Shown one piece after another: positions 10,189 to 18,624 of a stretch of DNA of 64,000 nt. Below the pieces are notes generated by a model. The model had not been told where the DNA came from, searched no databases, and saw only the letters and a list, made by a program, of their open reading frames with translations. The DNA is taken from NCBI GenBank assembly GCA_963806935.1, contig CAWEAT010000020.1:45088-109087 (forward strand), given 5' to 3'. Both the position numbers and the translations under genes were made by a program. This stretch comes from Roseiarcus sp963806935. GTDB taxonomy: Bacteria; Pseudomonadota; Alphaproteobacteria; Rhizobiales; Beijerinckiaceae. Positions within the stretch are counted from its first letter, which is position 1. Each line of letters opens with the position of its first letter.

Positions 10189-11175
10189 ATGGCGCGCCCT
10201 ATGGCACTGACCTCGACGCCTGACAATCCCGCGCCTCAGGGCGCGATCGAGGAATATATCCGCACTGCCGACGGCGTCTCGTTGCGAACTGCGCGATGGG
10301 CGCCGCCGTCGCCGATCGGAACGGTGGTTGTCCTCGGCGGCCGCGGCGAGTTCATCGAGAAATATTTCGAGGTTGTCGGCGAATTGCTGGCGCGCGGCTT
10401 CGCCGTTGTGGCGATGGATTGGCGCGGCCAGGGCGGGTCGGACCGGCCGTTGCGCAACCCCCACAAGGGACATGTAGACGACTTCTCGCGGTTTGAGACC
10501 GACTTGGACGCGCTCGTGACGAAGGTCCTGGAGCGCGAATGCCCCCGTCCGTGGATCGGACTCTCGCATTCGATGGGCGCAGCCGTGCTTCTCGGCGCTG
10601 CCGGCTCCGGACGTTGTCCGTTCGAGCGTCTCGTGCTGATCTCGCCGATGATCGCGATCAAGGGGCTGAACCATCGCGGCGGCGCCAGGGCGCTCGTTGC
10701 GGCCCTCGACAGCCTGGGAATGGGCGGCGCATTCGCGCCCGGCAGCGGCGGGGAAAACCAGTGGCTGGCCTCGTTCGAGGGAAATGTTTTCACCTCGGAT
10801 GAAAGACGGTTTACTCGCATCGCGAAGCTTGTAGCGGCATGTCCCCACCTTAGATTGGGTGGCCCAACCATCGGTTGGACCCACGCGGCGTTTCGCCATA
10901 TGAGTCGCCTCGACTCTTCCCGGTTTCCGCGAACGGCGGCGCCTCCCGTGCTGATTCTCGCGGCCGGGGCGGATCGCGTGACCGACACTTACGCCGCCCA
11001 GCGGCTGGCTTCGCGCGTTGGCATCGCCCGAATGGTCGTCATCGAGGGCGCCCGGCACGAAATTCTGATCGAACGCGACGTCGTGCGGGCGACGTTCTGG
11101 GCCGCATTCGATCAATTTGTAGCCGGCTCCGCATCGAAGCCGTCTCACCCGGCAATGACGCCAGGCGAGAGTTAG
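10189..11175 (+). CDS. Alpha/beta hydrolase (lysophospholipase/monoglyceride lipase type)
   Basis: About 328 residues from ATG 10189 (ATG 10201 is an alternative). Oxyanion region VVLGGRGEFIEKY, the strand VVAMDWRGQGGSDRP, the nucleophile elbow GLSHSMGAAVLL, a cap region, the acid in ILAAGADRVTD and the catalytic His in IEGARHEIL. The DWRGQGGS and GxSxMG elements match the serine aminopeptidase S33/PldB-like lysophospholipase group. Membrane lipid turnover is plausible but inferred. Confidence 0.82.
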   Translation: MARPMALTSTPDNPAPQGAIEEYIRTADGVSLRTARWAPPSPIGTVVVLGGRGEFIEKYFEVVGELLARGFAVVAMDWRGQGGSDRPLRNPHKGHVDDFSRFETDLDALVTKVLERECPRPWIGLSHSMGAAVLLGAAGSGRCPFERLVLISPMIAIKGLNHRGGARALVAALDSLGMGGAFAPGSGGENQWLASFEGNVFTSDERRFTRIAKLVAACPHLRLGGPTIGWTHAAFRHMSRLDSSRFPRTAAPPVLILAAGADRVTDTYAAQRLASRVGIARMVVIEGARHEILIERDVVRATFWAAFDQFVAGSASKPSHPAMTPGES

Positions 11176-11186
11176 GACCAATTCGA

Positions 11187-12707
11187 ATGGACTGGAGGCC
11201 GAACGCCGAGAACGATCGGTTCGCCCTTACGATCCTCGCGGGCTTTCTTGTCGCTCGTCTCGCCTTTGCCTTCTCGCTCGGGCTCGGGGTCGATGAGAGC
11301 TATACGATCGCGATTTCGCGCCGTTTGAGCCTGTCCTATTTCGATCACCCTCCGTTGCATCAGTGGATCGCCCATTTCACCGCTCTCGCGGTCGGCGAGA
11401 ATGTCGTCGCGCGCGCCCCCTTCGTCGCGCTCTTCTTCGCAACGGGCTGGATCTACTACCGCCTGACAAGCGGACTGTTCGATGCGCAGACGGCGCTGAT
11501 CGCGCTTTTCGCCCTCAATGTTACGCCCTTTTTCTTCGCCTCGGCTGGAAGCTGGATCGTTCCCGACGGCCCGCTGCTTTTTGGCTTGGCGCTGGCCGCG
11601 CTCGCGGCGGCGCGGCTGTTCTTCGCCGGACCTCAGGATGACGCTTCCGCCTGGCGACTCTGGCTCGTCGTCGGCGTCGGCCTCGGACTTGCGGGGCTGT
11701 CAAAGTACAGCGCCGTCCTCAGCGCTGCCGGGCTGGCGGCGTTCGTTCTCATCTCGCCCAACCAGCGCCATTGGCTCAAACATCCGGCTCCTTATGTGGC
11801 GGCGATTGTCGCGCTGGCGATGGTAACGCCGGTCATCGTATGGAACGCCCAGCACGGGTGGGCGTCATTCGAGTTTCAGGGGGCGCGCGGCGTTCCAGCG
11901 GGCGGGCTGCGGCCGGCCCAGTTCGCGACCATGGTCCTCGGCCAGATCGCGTTTCTATCGCCCTGGATATTTGCGCCGCTGGTTTGCGGCCTGGCGAGCG
12001 CGTTCCGCCAACGGGCCGACGAGCGGCGCGCGTTTCTGCTTTGCCTCAGCCTGCCGCCGATCGCTCTCTTCACTCTGACCCCTCTTTGGGGCGGGCGCGG
12101 ACAACCGCATTGGACGATGCCGGGGTGGTTCTTCGCCTTCGCGCTGATGGGCGTGTGGCTCAAGCCGTTTGCCCTCAGCGCCGGCGCGTTTCGGCGATGG
12201 GCTGTCGTTTCGTCGGTCCTGCTGGCCGCGATCGCCGGAGCGGCGATCCTGCAGGCGTCGACCGGCTGGCCCTGGCTGGCTTTGACCGCAGGGACGGGTC
12301 TTGCCGATCCGATGCTGGAGGCGTTCGAGTGGCGCGAGCTGCGGACGGCGCCGGTCTTTGATCAGGCGCCCGGCTTCGTCGTCGCAACGAAATGGTCGGA
12401 CGCGGGAAAAATCGCGCTCGCTCTCGGACCTCAGACCCCTGTCTTCGTGCTTTCAAACGATCCGCGCGGCTGGGCGTTCGTCGACGATAGCGCAAGTTTC
12501 GTCGGCCGGAACGGAGTGATCGTGACGCCGGAGGCTGACCTTAAATCCACTCTTACCGTTGCGGGACCCTATTTTGCCGCGCTGGGACCAACACAGTTCC
12601 AAACGCTCGGTCGCAGCGGCCGAGCCGAGGTCAAACTCGCGCTGATTCCCGCCGCCGGCTTGACGCGAGGGCTTCCTGTGGCTTATCCGGGCGCAACCGG
12701 CCGATAG
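11187..12707 (+). CDS. Membrane glycosyltransferase, ArnT/PMT_2 family
   Basis: 506-residue polytopic membrane protein. The first luminal loop has LGVDESYTIAISRRLSLSYF then DHPPLHQW, containing the acidic residue and the DHPP element of the PMT_2/ArnT-like GT-C fold. About ten hydrophobic segments follow (for example ALFALNVTPFFFASAGSW and WRLWLVVGVGLGLAGLSKYS). These enzymes transfer a sugar from an undecaprenyl-phosphate carrier to lipid A, glycan or protein. The next gene encodes a polyprenyl-phosphate sugar synthase-like protein, so the two probably work in one pathway. The acceptor is unknown. Confidence 0.82.
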   Translation: MDWRPNAENDRFALTILAGFLVARLAFAFSLGLGVDESYTIAISRRLSLSYFDHPPLHQWIAHFTALAVGENVVARAPFVALFFATGWIYYRLTSGLFDAQTALIALFALNVTPFFFASAGSWIVPDGPLLFGLALAALAAARLFFAGPQDDASAWRLWLVVGVGLGLAGLSKYSAVLSAAGLAAFVLISPNQRHWLKHPAPYVAAIVALAMVTPVIVWNAQHGWASFEFQGARGVPAGGLRPAQFATMVLGQIAFLSPWIFAPLVCGLASAFRQRADERRAFLLCLSLPPIALFTLTPLWGGRGQPHWTMPGWFFAFALMGVWLKPFALSAGAFRRWAVVSSVLLAAIAGAAILQASTGWPWLALTAGTGLADPMLEAFEWRELRTAPVFDQAPGFVVATKWSDAGKIALALGPQTPVFVLSNDPRGWAFVDDSASFVGRNGVIVTPEADLKSTLTVAGPYFAALGPTQFQTLGRSGRAEVKLALIPAAGLTRGLPVAYPGATGR

Positions 12708-12744
12708 CGTTCGTCAACGCCGAACGAAGCAAGCGTGGCGTGGA

Positions 12745-13869
12745 ATGGCTAGCGATGAAGCGCCCGGGCGATCGAAGCCGACAGTGTCGGTCATCGTCCC
12801 GACCTATCGGGAATCGGCCAATATTCCTATTCTCTTCGAGCGCATCAAGCGCGTGCTCGAGGGCGCGCCGTGGGAGTTGGTCGTCGTCGATGACGACTCG
12901 CCGGACGGCACTTCCAGCGTCGCTTTTGCTCTTGCGGCCGAAGATCGCCGCATACGCTGCCTGAGACGCGTCAATCGCTCCGGTCTTGCCGGCGCCGTCA
13001 TCGAGGGGTGGATGTCGTCGAGCGCGGACTTCGTCGCGGTCATCGACGGCGATCTTCAACACGACGAATCCATCCTCCCAAAGATGTACGAAGCGCTCGC
13101 CAGGGGATCGGGCAATCTGGCGATCGGCGCCCGGATCAGAAATGCATCCGGCAGCGGCAGTCTTTCTCCGGCGCGCCAGGCGCTGAGCGATCTGGGGGCG
13201 TGGTTCTTCAGACGAATCGCAGGGACGACCGTCGCCGATCCAATGAGCGGGTTCTTCATGATACGGCGCGAAATCGTTTCTCGCCTGGCTCCCCGTCTTT
13301 CGCCCGACGGATTTAAGATCCTGGTCGACGTTATCCTTTCGGCCGGCGGCGGTCTGAAGATCGTCGAAATCCCTTACGAGTTTCGCAAGCGCAACGCCGG
13401 CGAATCCAAACTCACGCCCCTGGTCGGCATCGATTTCCTCGGCTTGGTCGTTCATCACGCCACCGCGGGCATTCTGCCGATCAGATTTGTCCTGTTCGCC
13501 ATGATCGGCGCGGGCGGCCTGATCGTTCATATCCTGACGCTGTCGGTTATCCGTCACTGGTTTGGAATGTTGACCTTCGATGCGGGGCAACTGATCGCGA
13601 CAATCGTCGCGATGGGAAGCAATTTCCTCCTGAACAATGAAATCACCTACCGTCCTTATCGATTCCGGGGGCTTGGCATGGTCGTCGGCTTTCTGGCGTT
13701 TGCACTGGGATGCAGCGTCGGGGCGCTCGCCAATCTCAACGTCGCCTCCTGGCTCTATCGCGCCGATCAGACCTGGTGGCTGGCGGGGCTCGCCGGGGCC
13801 TTGCTGAGCGTCGTCTGGAATTATGCGGTCAGCACCAACCTCATCTGGCGACGCCGCCGCCGCGAATGA
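12745..13869 (+). CDS. GT2 glycosyltransferase fused to a GtrA-like membrane domain
   Basis: 374 residues. Residues 12-240 are a dolichol-phosphate-mannose-synthase-like GT2 domain: VSVIVPTYRESANIPILFE, LVVVDDDSPDGTS, and the DxD-type site AVIDGDLQHDESILPKMY. Residues 250-370 hold four membrane segments (FVLFAMIGAGGLIVHILTL onward) with the GtrA-type FLLNNEITYR motif. Such fusions make and flip polyprenyl-phosphate sugars, which are donors for ArnT/PMT-like enzymes such as the upstream gene. The sugar is not determinable. It ends 24 bases from convergent accD. Confidence 0.85.
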   Translation: MASDEAPGRSKPTVSVIVPTYRESANIPILFERIKRVLEGAPWELVVVDDDSPDGTSSVAFALAAEDRRIRCLRRVNRSGLAGAVIEGWMSSSADFVAVIDGDLQHDESILPKMYEALARGSGNLAIGARIRNASGSGSLSPARQALSDLGAWFFRRIAGTTVADPMSGFFMIRREIVSRLAPRLSPDGFKILVDVILSAGGGLKIVEIPYEFRKRNAGESKLTPLVGIDFLGLVVHHATAGILPIRFVLFAMIGAGGLIVHILTLSVIRHWFGMLTFDAGQLIATIVAMGSNFLLNNEITYRPYRFRGLGMVVGFLAFALGCSVGALANLNVASWLYRADQTWWLAGLAGALLSVVWNYAVSTNLIWRRRRRE

Positions 13870-13892
13870 GCGGGGGAGGCGAAACCGATCGA

Positions 13893-14756
13893 TCAAGCGG
13901 CCCGGGCAGCCGGAGCGCGGGCAAGGAGCCGGCAGAGGCGAGCGAGCGTCTCTCGTTGCTGCGGCCGCGGCACGACCAGATCGACCATTCCGTGGGCGCG
14001 TAGGTATTCCGCTCGCTGGAAGCCCTCCGGCAAGCGCTCCCGAATGGTCTGCTCGATCACGCGGGCGCCGGCGAACCCGATCACCGCTCCCGGTTCGGCG
14101 ATATGGACGTCGCCGAGCATCGCGTAGGAGGCCGTCACGCCGCCGGTGGTCGGATTGGCAAGGACCACGATGTAGGGGAGTCTTGCGGCGCGCAGACGCC
14201 GCACCGCGACCGTCGTGCGCGCCATCTGCATCAGCGCGAACATGCCTTCCTGCATCCGCGCGCCCCCGGACGTAGTGAAAATCACGAACGGAGTCCGGCG
14301 CTCGATGGCCGCGAAGATGCCGGCGACGATCGCCTCCCCCGCCGCAAGGCCGAGCGTTCCGCCTTGAAAGACGAAGTCCTGCACCGCGACGGTCACGTCT
14401 TGTCGCTCGAGTTTGCCGAACGCGACCGTGACGGCGTCGGCTGCGCCCGCCTTGGCGCGGTTTTCCTTCAAGCGGTCCGCATAGCGCTTGATGTCGCGAA
14501 ACTTCAACGGATCGGATGGCGTTTCGGGGGGGATCAATTCTTCATAGTCGCCGTCGTCGAACAGTGACGAAAGCCGGGCTTTGGCGCCGATCGGCATGTG
14601 ATAACCCGACCCCGGAACCACCATCAGATTGGCTTCGAGATCCTTGTGGAAGACCAGCTGGCCGCTTTCCGGGCACTTGACCCAAAGATTCTCCGGCGTA
14701 TCGCGACGCAGTAACGATCGTATCTTCGGCGGAACGACGTTGGAAATCCAATTCAT
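13893..14756 (-). CDS. accD: Acetyl-CoA carboxylase carboxyltransferase subunit beta
   Basis: Transfers carboxyl from biotin to acetyl-CoA, making malonyl-CoA for fatty-acid synthesis. 287 residues starting MNWISNVVPPKIRSLL. Carboxyltransferase motifs are clear: VAVQDFVFQGGTLGLAAGEA, FTTSGGARMQEGMFALMQMA and NPTTGGVTASYAMLGDV. The N-terminal zinc ribbon has lost three of four cysteines (KCPESGQ and VVPGSGYHM in place of two CxxC pairs); I recall the same loss in rhizobial AccD, so it is a lineage trait and not damage. It lies downstream of trpA, the usual arrangement. Confidence 0.95.
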   Translation of the reverse strand: MNWISNVVPPKIRSLLRRDTPENLWVKCPESGQLVFHKDLEANLMVVPGSGYHMPIGAKARLSSLFDDGDYEELIPPETPSDPLKFRDIKRYADRLKENRAKAGAADAVTVAFGKLERQDVTVAVQDFVFQGGTLGLAAGEAIVAGIFAAIERRTPFVIFTTSGGARMQEGMFALMQMARTTVAVRRLRAARLPYIVVLANPTTGGVTASYAMLGDVHIAEPGAVIGFAGARVIEQTIRERLPEGFQRAEYLRAHGMVDLVVPRPQQRETLARLCRLLARAPAARAA

Positions 14757-14802
14757 AGGCCGTCTCGTGTTCTGCGATCCAATCGCCTGCTGCGAGCAAA
14801 GG

Positions 14803-15628
14803 TCACTTTGATACCGCGCGCAGACCTCGCGCGAGCGTTTCGACAAACCCGGTCACGGCGCCAACCGTCGCCGGGGTCGCGGCCCCGCCGTTCAGCGACA
14901 GTCTGATCGCATCGACGAGGGACGAACCGACAACCACACCGTCGGCGGCTTCGGCAATTGCGGCCGCACCTTCGGCGTTCCTCACCCCAAACCCGACTAC
15001 GACCGGCAGATCTGTGTGCCGCTTTCAGTCGCGCGACCGCCTCTTTCACGAGTTTGGCGTTCGGCGCCGCGGATCCGGTCACTCCGGTGATTGAAACAAA
15101 GTAGACGAAGCCCCCGGCATTGCCGAGAATGGTCGGCAATCGGACTTCGTCGGTGGTGGGCGCGACCAGCCGGATGAACGCAAGTCCGACCCGGCGAGCG
15201 GGCAGGCAAACCTCGTCGTCTTCCTCTGGCGGACAATCGACGACGATCAGCCCGTCGACGCCCGCGTCTTTGGCGTCGCCCAGGAATGTCTCGACCCCGT
15301 AAACATAAATTGGATTGTAATATCCCATCAATATGAGCGGCGTCTCCTTGTCCGCCGCCCGGAATCTCTTCGCCGTCTCAAGCGTCGCCCGCAGCGTTTG
15401 GCCGGACTCGAGCGCCCGGCGGCCGGCAGCCTGAATTGCAGGACCGTCCGCGATCGGGTCGGTAAACGGGATGCCGAGCTCGACAATGTCGGCGCCGGCC
15501 GCCGGCAAGGCCGCAAGGATCGCCGATGACGTCTCGGCGTCCGGGTCCCCGGCCATTACGTAAGTCACCAGCGCCGCCCGGCGGTCCGACGCAAGACGCT
15601 GGAAGCATGAATCGAGGCGCGCGGTCAT
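14803..15628 (-). CDS. trpA: Tryptophan synthase alpha chain (one-base frameshift)
   Basis: Cleaves indole-3-glycerol phosphate; indole passes to TrpB. From ATG 15628: MTARLDSCFQRL, ALVTYVMAGDPD, the catalytic-Glu segment ADIVELGIPFTDPIADGPA, the second catalytic Asp region GLIVVDCPPEED, and VSITGVTGS. The frame breaks after ARLK; removing one base at about 15019-15022 restores HTDLPVVVGFGVRNAEG and DGVVVGSSLVDAI to the stop at 14803, 274 residues in all, which is normal. accD follows 46 bases downstream. Probably functional in the real genome. Confidence 0.93.
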
Positions 15629-15795
15629 CGGCCGGTCGTTAGCACGATGGCCCATCTGGCGAAAGCGAGGGCAGGAAGGCGACGGATGCCTGGGGAGTCC
15701 GCCGCCTCTCGACCGGGCAGGCGAATTTCGATAGACCGAGCCATAGCGTCGTGCAGGCGCGTCGGATCGGCGCGTGCGCAATCGTGGGGGGAAAT

Positions 15796-15966
15796 GTGAA
15801 GCTGATCCTTTTGTTTGCGCCGTGCGTCCTGGCGCTGTGGGTTCCGCTCTACAATTCGATACCGCCTGTTCTTTTCGGCGTTCCGTTTTTTTACTGGTTC
15901 CAGCTTGCTCTCATTCCGATTTCGGCGCTGGCGATTGTCGCCGCGGACCGCATCGGGAAGAATTAG
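15796..15966 (+). CDS. DUF3311 small membrane protein
   Basis: 56 residues from GTG 15796 (GGGGGAA just upstream); an upstream GTG at 15751 would add 15. Two membrane segments: LILLFAPCVLALWVPLYNS and FFYWFQLALIPISALAIVA. DUF3311 proteins are encoded directly before MctP-type sodium:solute symporters, and here the symporter ATG begins 3 bases after this stop. They resemble the small accessory subunits seen with other SSS transporters; the exact role is inferred from this pairing. Confidence 0.82.
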   Translation: MKLILLFAPCVLALWVPLYNSIPPVLFGVPFFYWFQLALIPISALAIVAADRIGKN

Positions 15967-15968
15967 CA

Positions 15969-17538
15969 ATGCTGGATCATCTCAATGTCGTCGCGGCGGC
16001 GGTTTTCGTATTCTTTTTTGGCCTTGTGTCGGTGCTCGGCTTTGTTGCAGCGCGCTGGAAGGCGGCCGATCTCGATCACATCCACGAATGGGGTCTCGGC
16101 GGCCGACGGTTTGGCCGCTGGATCACTTGGTTCTTGCTCGGCGGCGATCTTTACACCGCCTATACGGTCATAGCGATTCCCGCAGTGGTGTTCGCCATCG
16201 GAGCCTATGGGTTCTTTGCGGTGCCATACACCATCATCGTCTACCCGTTTTTGTACTTAACGTTGCCGAGGCTGTGGGCGGTGTCTCAAAAGCACGGCTA
16301 TATGACGGCCGGTGATTTTGTTCTCGGCCGCTACGGGCACAGGGGACTGGAGCTCGCGGTCGCGCTCACTGGGATTCTGGCGACGATGCCTTACATCGCG
16401 CTGCAGCTTGTCGGCCTGGAGAAGGTGATCCTTGCGCTGGGCTTCGCCGGTCAAGGGATCATGGCGCACGCGCCGATCACCATTGCTTTCGTGATTCTCG
16501 CGCTCTTCACCTATAAGAGCGGATTGCGCGCGCCTGCTATGATCGCGTTTGTCAAAGACGCGATGATCTACATCTTCATCATCGCGGCCATTATCATCAT
16601 CCCCTATGAGCTCGGGGGCTTCGGCGCCATTTTCGACGCCGCCGGTCGGGCGTTTGACGCGAGGGTCGCGGCAAACCCGAAGCTCACGGCGGGCCTCACG
16701 CTTCAACCCGGGCAGGTCGGTCCTTACATCACCCTCGCGGTTGGTTCGGCGATGGCGTTGTTCATGTATCCGCACGCCCTGACCGGTGCGCTTGCGGCTT
16801 CGAGCGGACGGGCGATCCGCTTCAATACCATGACGCTGCCCGCCTATTCCTTCGTCCTCGGCCTCATCGCCCTGCTCGGACTGATGGCGATCGCGGCCGG
16901 CGTCAAGGTCGAGACGCCGCAGGACGCGGTGCCGCAGCTCGTGCTCTGGGCGTTCCCGAGTTGGTTCGCGGGCTTTTGCTTCGCGGCCATTGCCCTCGGA
17001 GCGCTGGTGCCGGCGGCGGTGATGTCGATTGGCGCCGCCAACACATTTACCCGCAACATCTGGAAGCCGTTCATCCATCCGCAGATGTCGGCTCGGGAGG
17101 AAGCGATTCTCGCCAAATTGGCTTCGCTGGCGGTGAAGATCGGCGCGCTCGCCGTAATTTTCTTCATGCCGACCCGATTCGCGCTCGATCTGCAACTGTT
17201 GGGCGGAGTTCTGGATGGTGCAGATCTTCCCGGCGATGATCTTCGGCCTCTACACCCGCTGGTTCAGCGGCTCGGCGCTGCTGATCGGCTGGGCGGCGGG
17301 AATGATCGTCGGCACTTCCCTCTCCTGGACCGGGACGACCTGGGTTCCGGTGCACGCGCTCAAGTGGGAGGCGCCCCTGCTTGGCAATATCGATCTCGGC
17401 CTCGGCTTCGCCGCCTACAATGGCCTCACCGCCGTAATCGTCAACCTCCTGCTGTCGGCAGCGCTTTCCTTGGCGCTGCGTTCGCGCGCGCGGGATGAGA
17501 CTTCGCCCTCGGACTACGAAGATCGGGCGCTCGCCTGA
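15969..17538 (+). CDS. Sodium:solute (monocarboxylate, MctP-like) symporter, one-base frameshift
   Basis: SSS-family transporter, about 522 residues with roughly 13 membrane helices starting at LNVVAAAVFVFFFGLVSVLG. The segment WGLGGRRFGRWITWFLLGGD and the motif GYMTAGDFVLGRYGHRGLE are typical of MctP, which takes up pyruvate, lactate, acetate and similar acids. After LDLQLLGGV the frame shifts; removing one base at 17208-17211 gives VWMVQIFPAMIFGLYTRWF and continues to TGA 17538. It pairs with the DUF3311 gene in front. Substrate range is inferred from the family. Confidence 0.87.
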
Positions 17539-17592
17539 ACAATGGAGCGGTTTCGCGGGTTCTTTCGAACGACCCGTGAGTGGAGGCGGAAA

Positions 17593-18456
17593 TTGAGCAA
17601 AGTCGCGTTCCTGGGCTTGGGGGTGATGGGCTTTCCGATCGCGGGGCATCTGAAATCGCGGGGCGGGCACGACGTCGTCGTTTACAATCGAACGGCGGCG
17701 ACCGCGAAAAAGTGGGTCGATAGATTCGGCGGGGCGAGCGCGCCGACCCCCCGGGCCGCGGCGGCGGGATGCGACATCGTTTTCGCCTGCGTCGGCAACG
17801 ACAGCGATCTGAGGGCGGTCACGCTTGGCGATGAGGGCGCCTTTGGCGGCATGCGCCCGGACTCCGTCTTTGTCGATCACACCACCGCGTCAGCGAACGT
17901 CGCTCGCGAACTTGCCATCGAGGCCAGGAAGCGGAAATTTGGCTTCGTCGATGCGCCGGTTTCGGGCGGCCAGGCGGGAGCCGAGAACGGTCAGCTCACG
18001 GTGATGTGCGGCGGCGAAAGCGAAGACTACGCTCGGGTCGAGCCGGCAATCTCGGCATACGCTCGCTCTTGCTGCCTGATGGGACCCTCGGGCGCCGGGC
18101 AACTCACGAAAATGGTCAATCAAATCTGCATCGCAGGGTTGGTTCAGGCGCTCTCCGAAGGACTTCGTTTCGCGAAGGCCGCGGGACTTGATCAGCAACT
18201 GGTGGTGGACGTGATCTCCAAAGGCGCAGCCCAGTCGTGGCAGATGGACAACCGGCACAAAACAATGATAGCGGGCGAATTTAATTTCGGGTTCGCAGTG
18301 GAGTGGATGCGCAAGGATCTCGCGATTTGCCTTGATGAGGCGCGGCGCAATGGCGCTCCGTTGCCGGTTACGGCGCTGGTGGATCAGTTCTATGGCGAGA
18401 TCCACGCAAAGGGCGGGCGCCGTTGGGACACTTCAAGTCTTATCTCCCGCCTTTAG
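17593..18456 (+). CDS. 3-hydroxyisobutyrate dehydrogenase family oxidoreductase
   Basis: 287 residues from TTG 17593, which has GGAGGCGG in front; ATG 17542 is an alternative that would add 17 unusual residues. NAD(P)-binding motif VAFLGLGVMGFPIAGHL, substrate-binding signature FVDAPVSGGQAGAENGQLTV, catalytic-Lys segment GAGQLTKMVNQI. The family reduces or oxidises small 3-hydroxy acids. It starts shortly after the monocarboxylate symporter, so a shared transcript and a role in using imported acids are plausible. Confidence 0.85.
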   Translation: MSKVAFLGLGVMGFPIAGHLKSRGGHDVVVYNRTAATAKKWVDRFGGASAPTPRAAAAGCDIVFACVGNDSDLRAVTLGDEGAFGGMRPDSVFVDHTTASANVARELAIEARKRKFGFVDAPVSGGQAGAENGQLTVMCGGESEDYARVEPAISAYARSCCLMGPSGAGQLTKMVNQICIAGLVQALSEGLRFAKAAGLDQQLVVDVISKGAAQSWQMDNRHKTMIAGEFNFGFAVEWMRKDLAICLDEARRNGAPLPVTALVDQFYGEIHAKGGRRWDTSSLISRL

Positions 18457-18624
18457 CCTGAGCCGCGGGGGACCATTCGATATTGCCATGGAATGTTCGA
18501 CTTGCCGTCGCCGGGACCTGTCGCGTGGATAAGCGTTGCGTGTTCGTTGTGTCGGCGCCCGGCGCCGATCGAGTAACAAATTCGGCTTGGACGCGGTTAC
18601 GGTTGGTCAACGATCGAGGACTTG

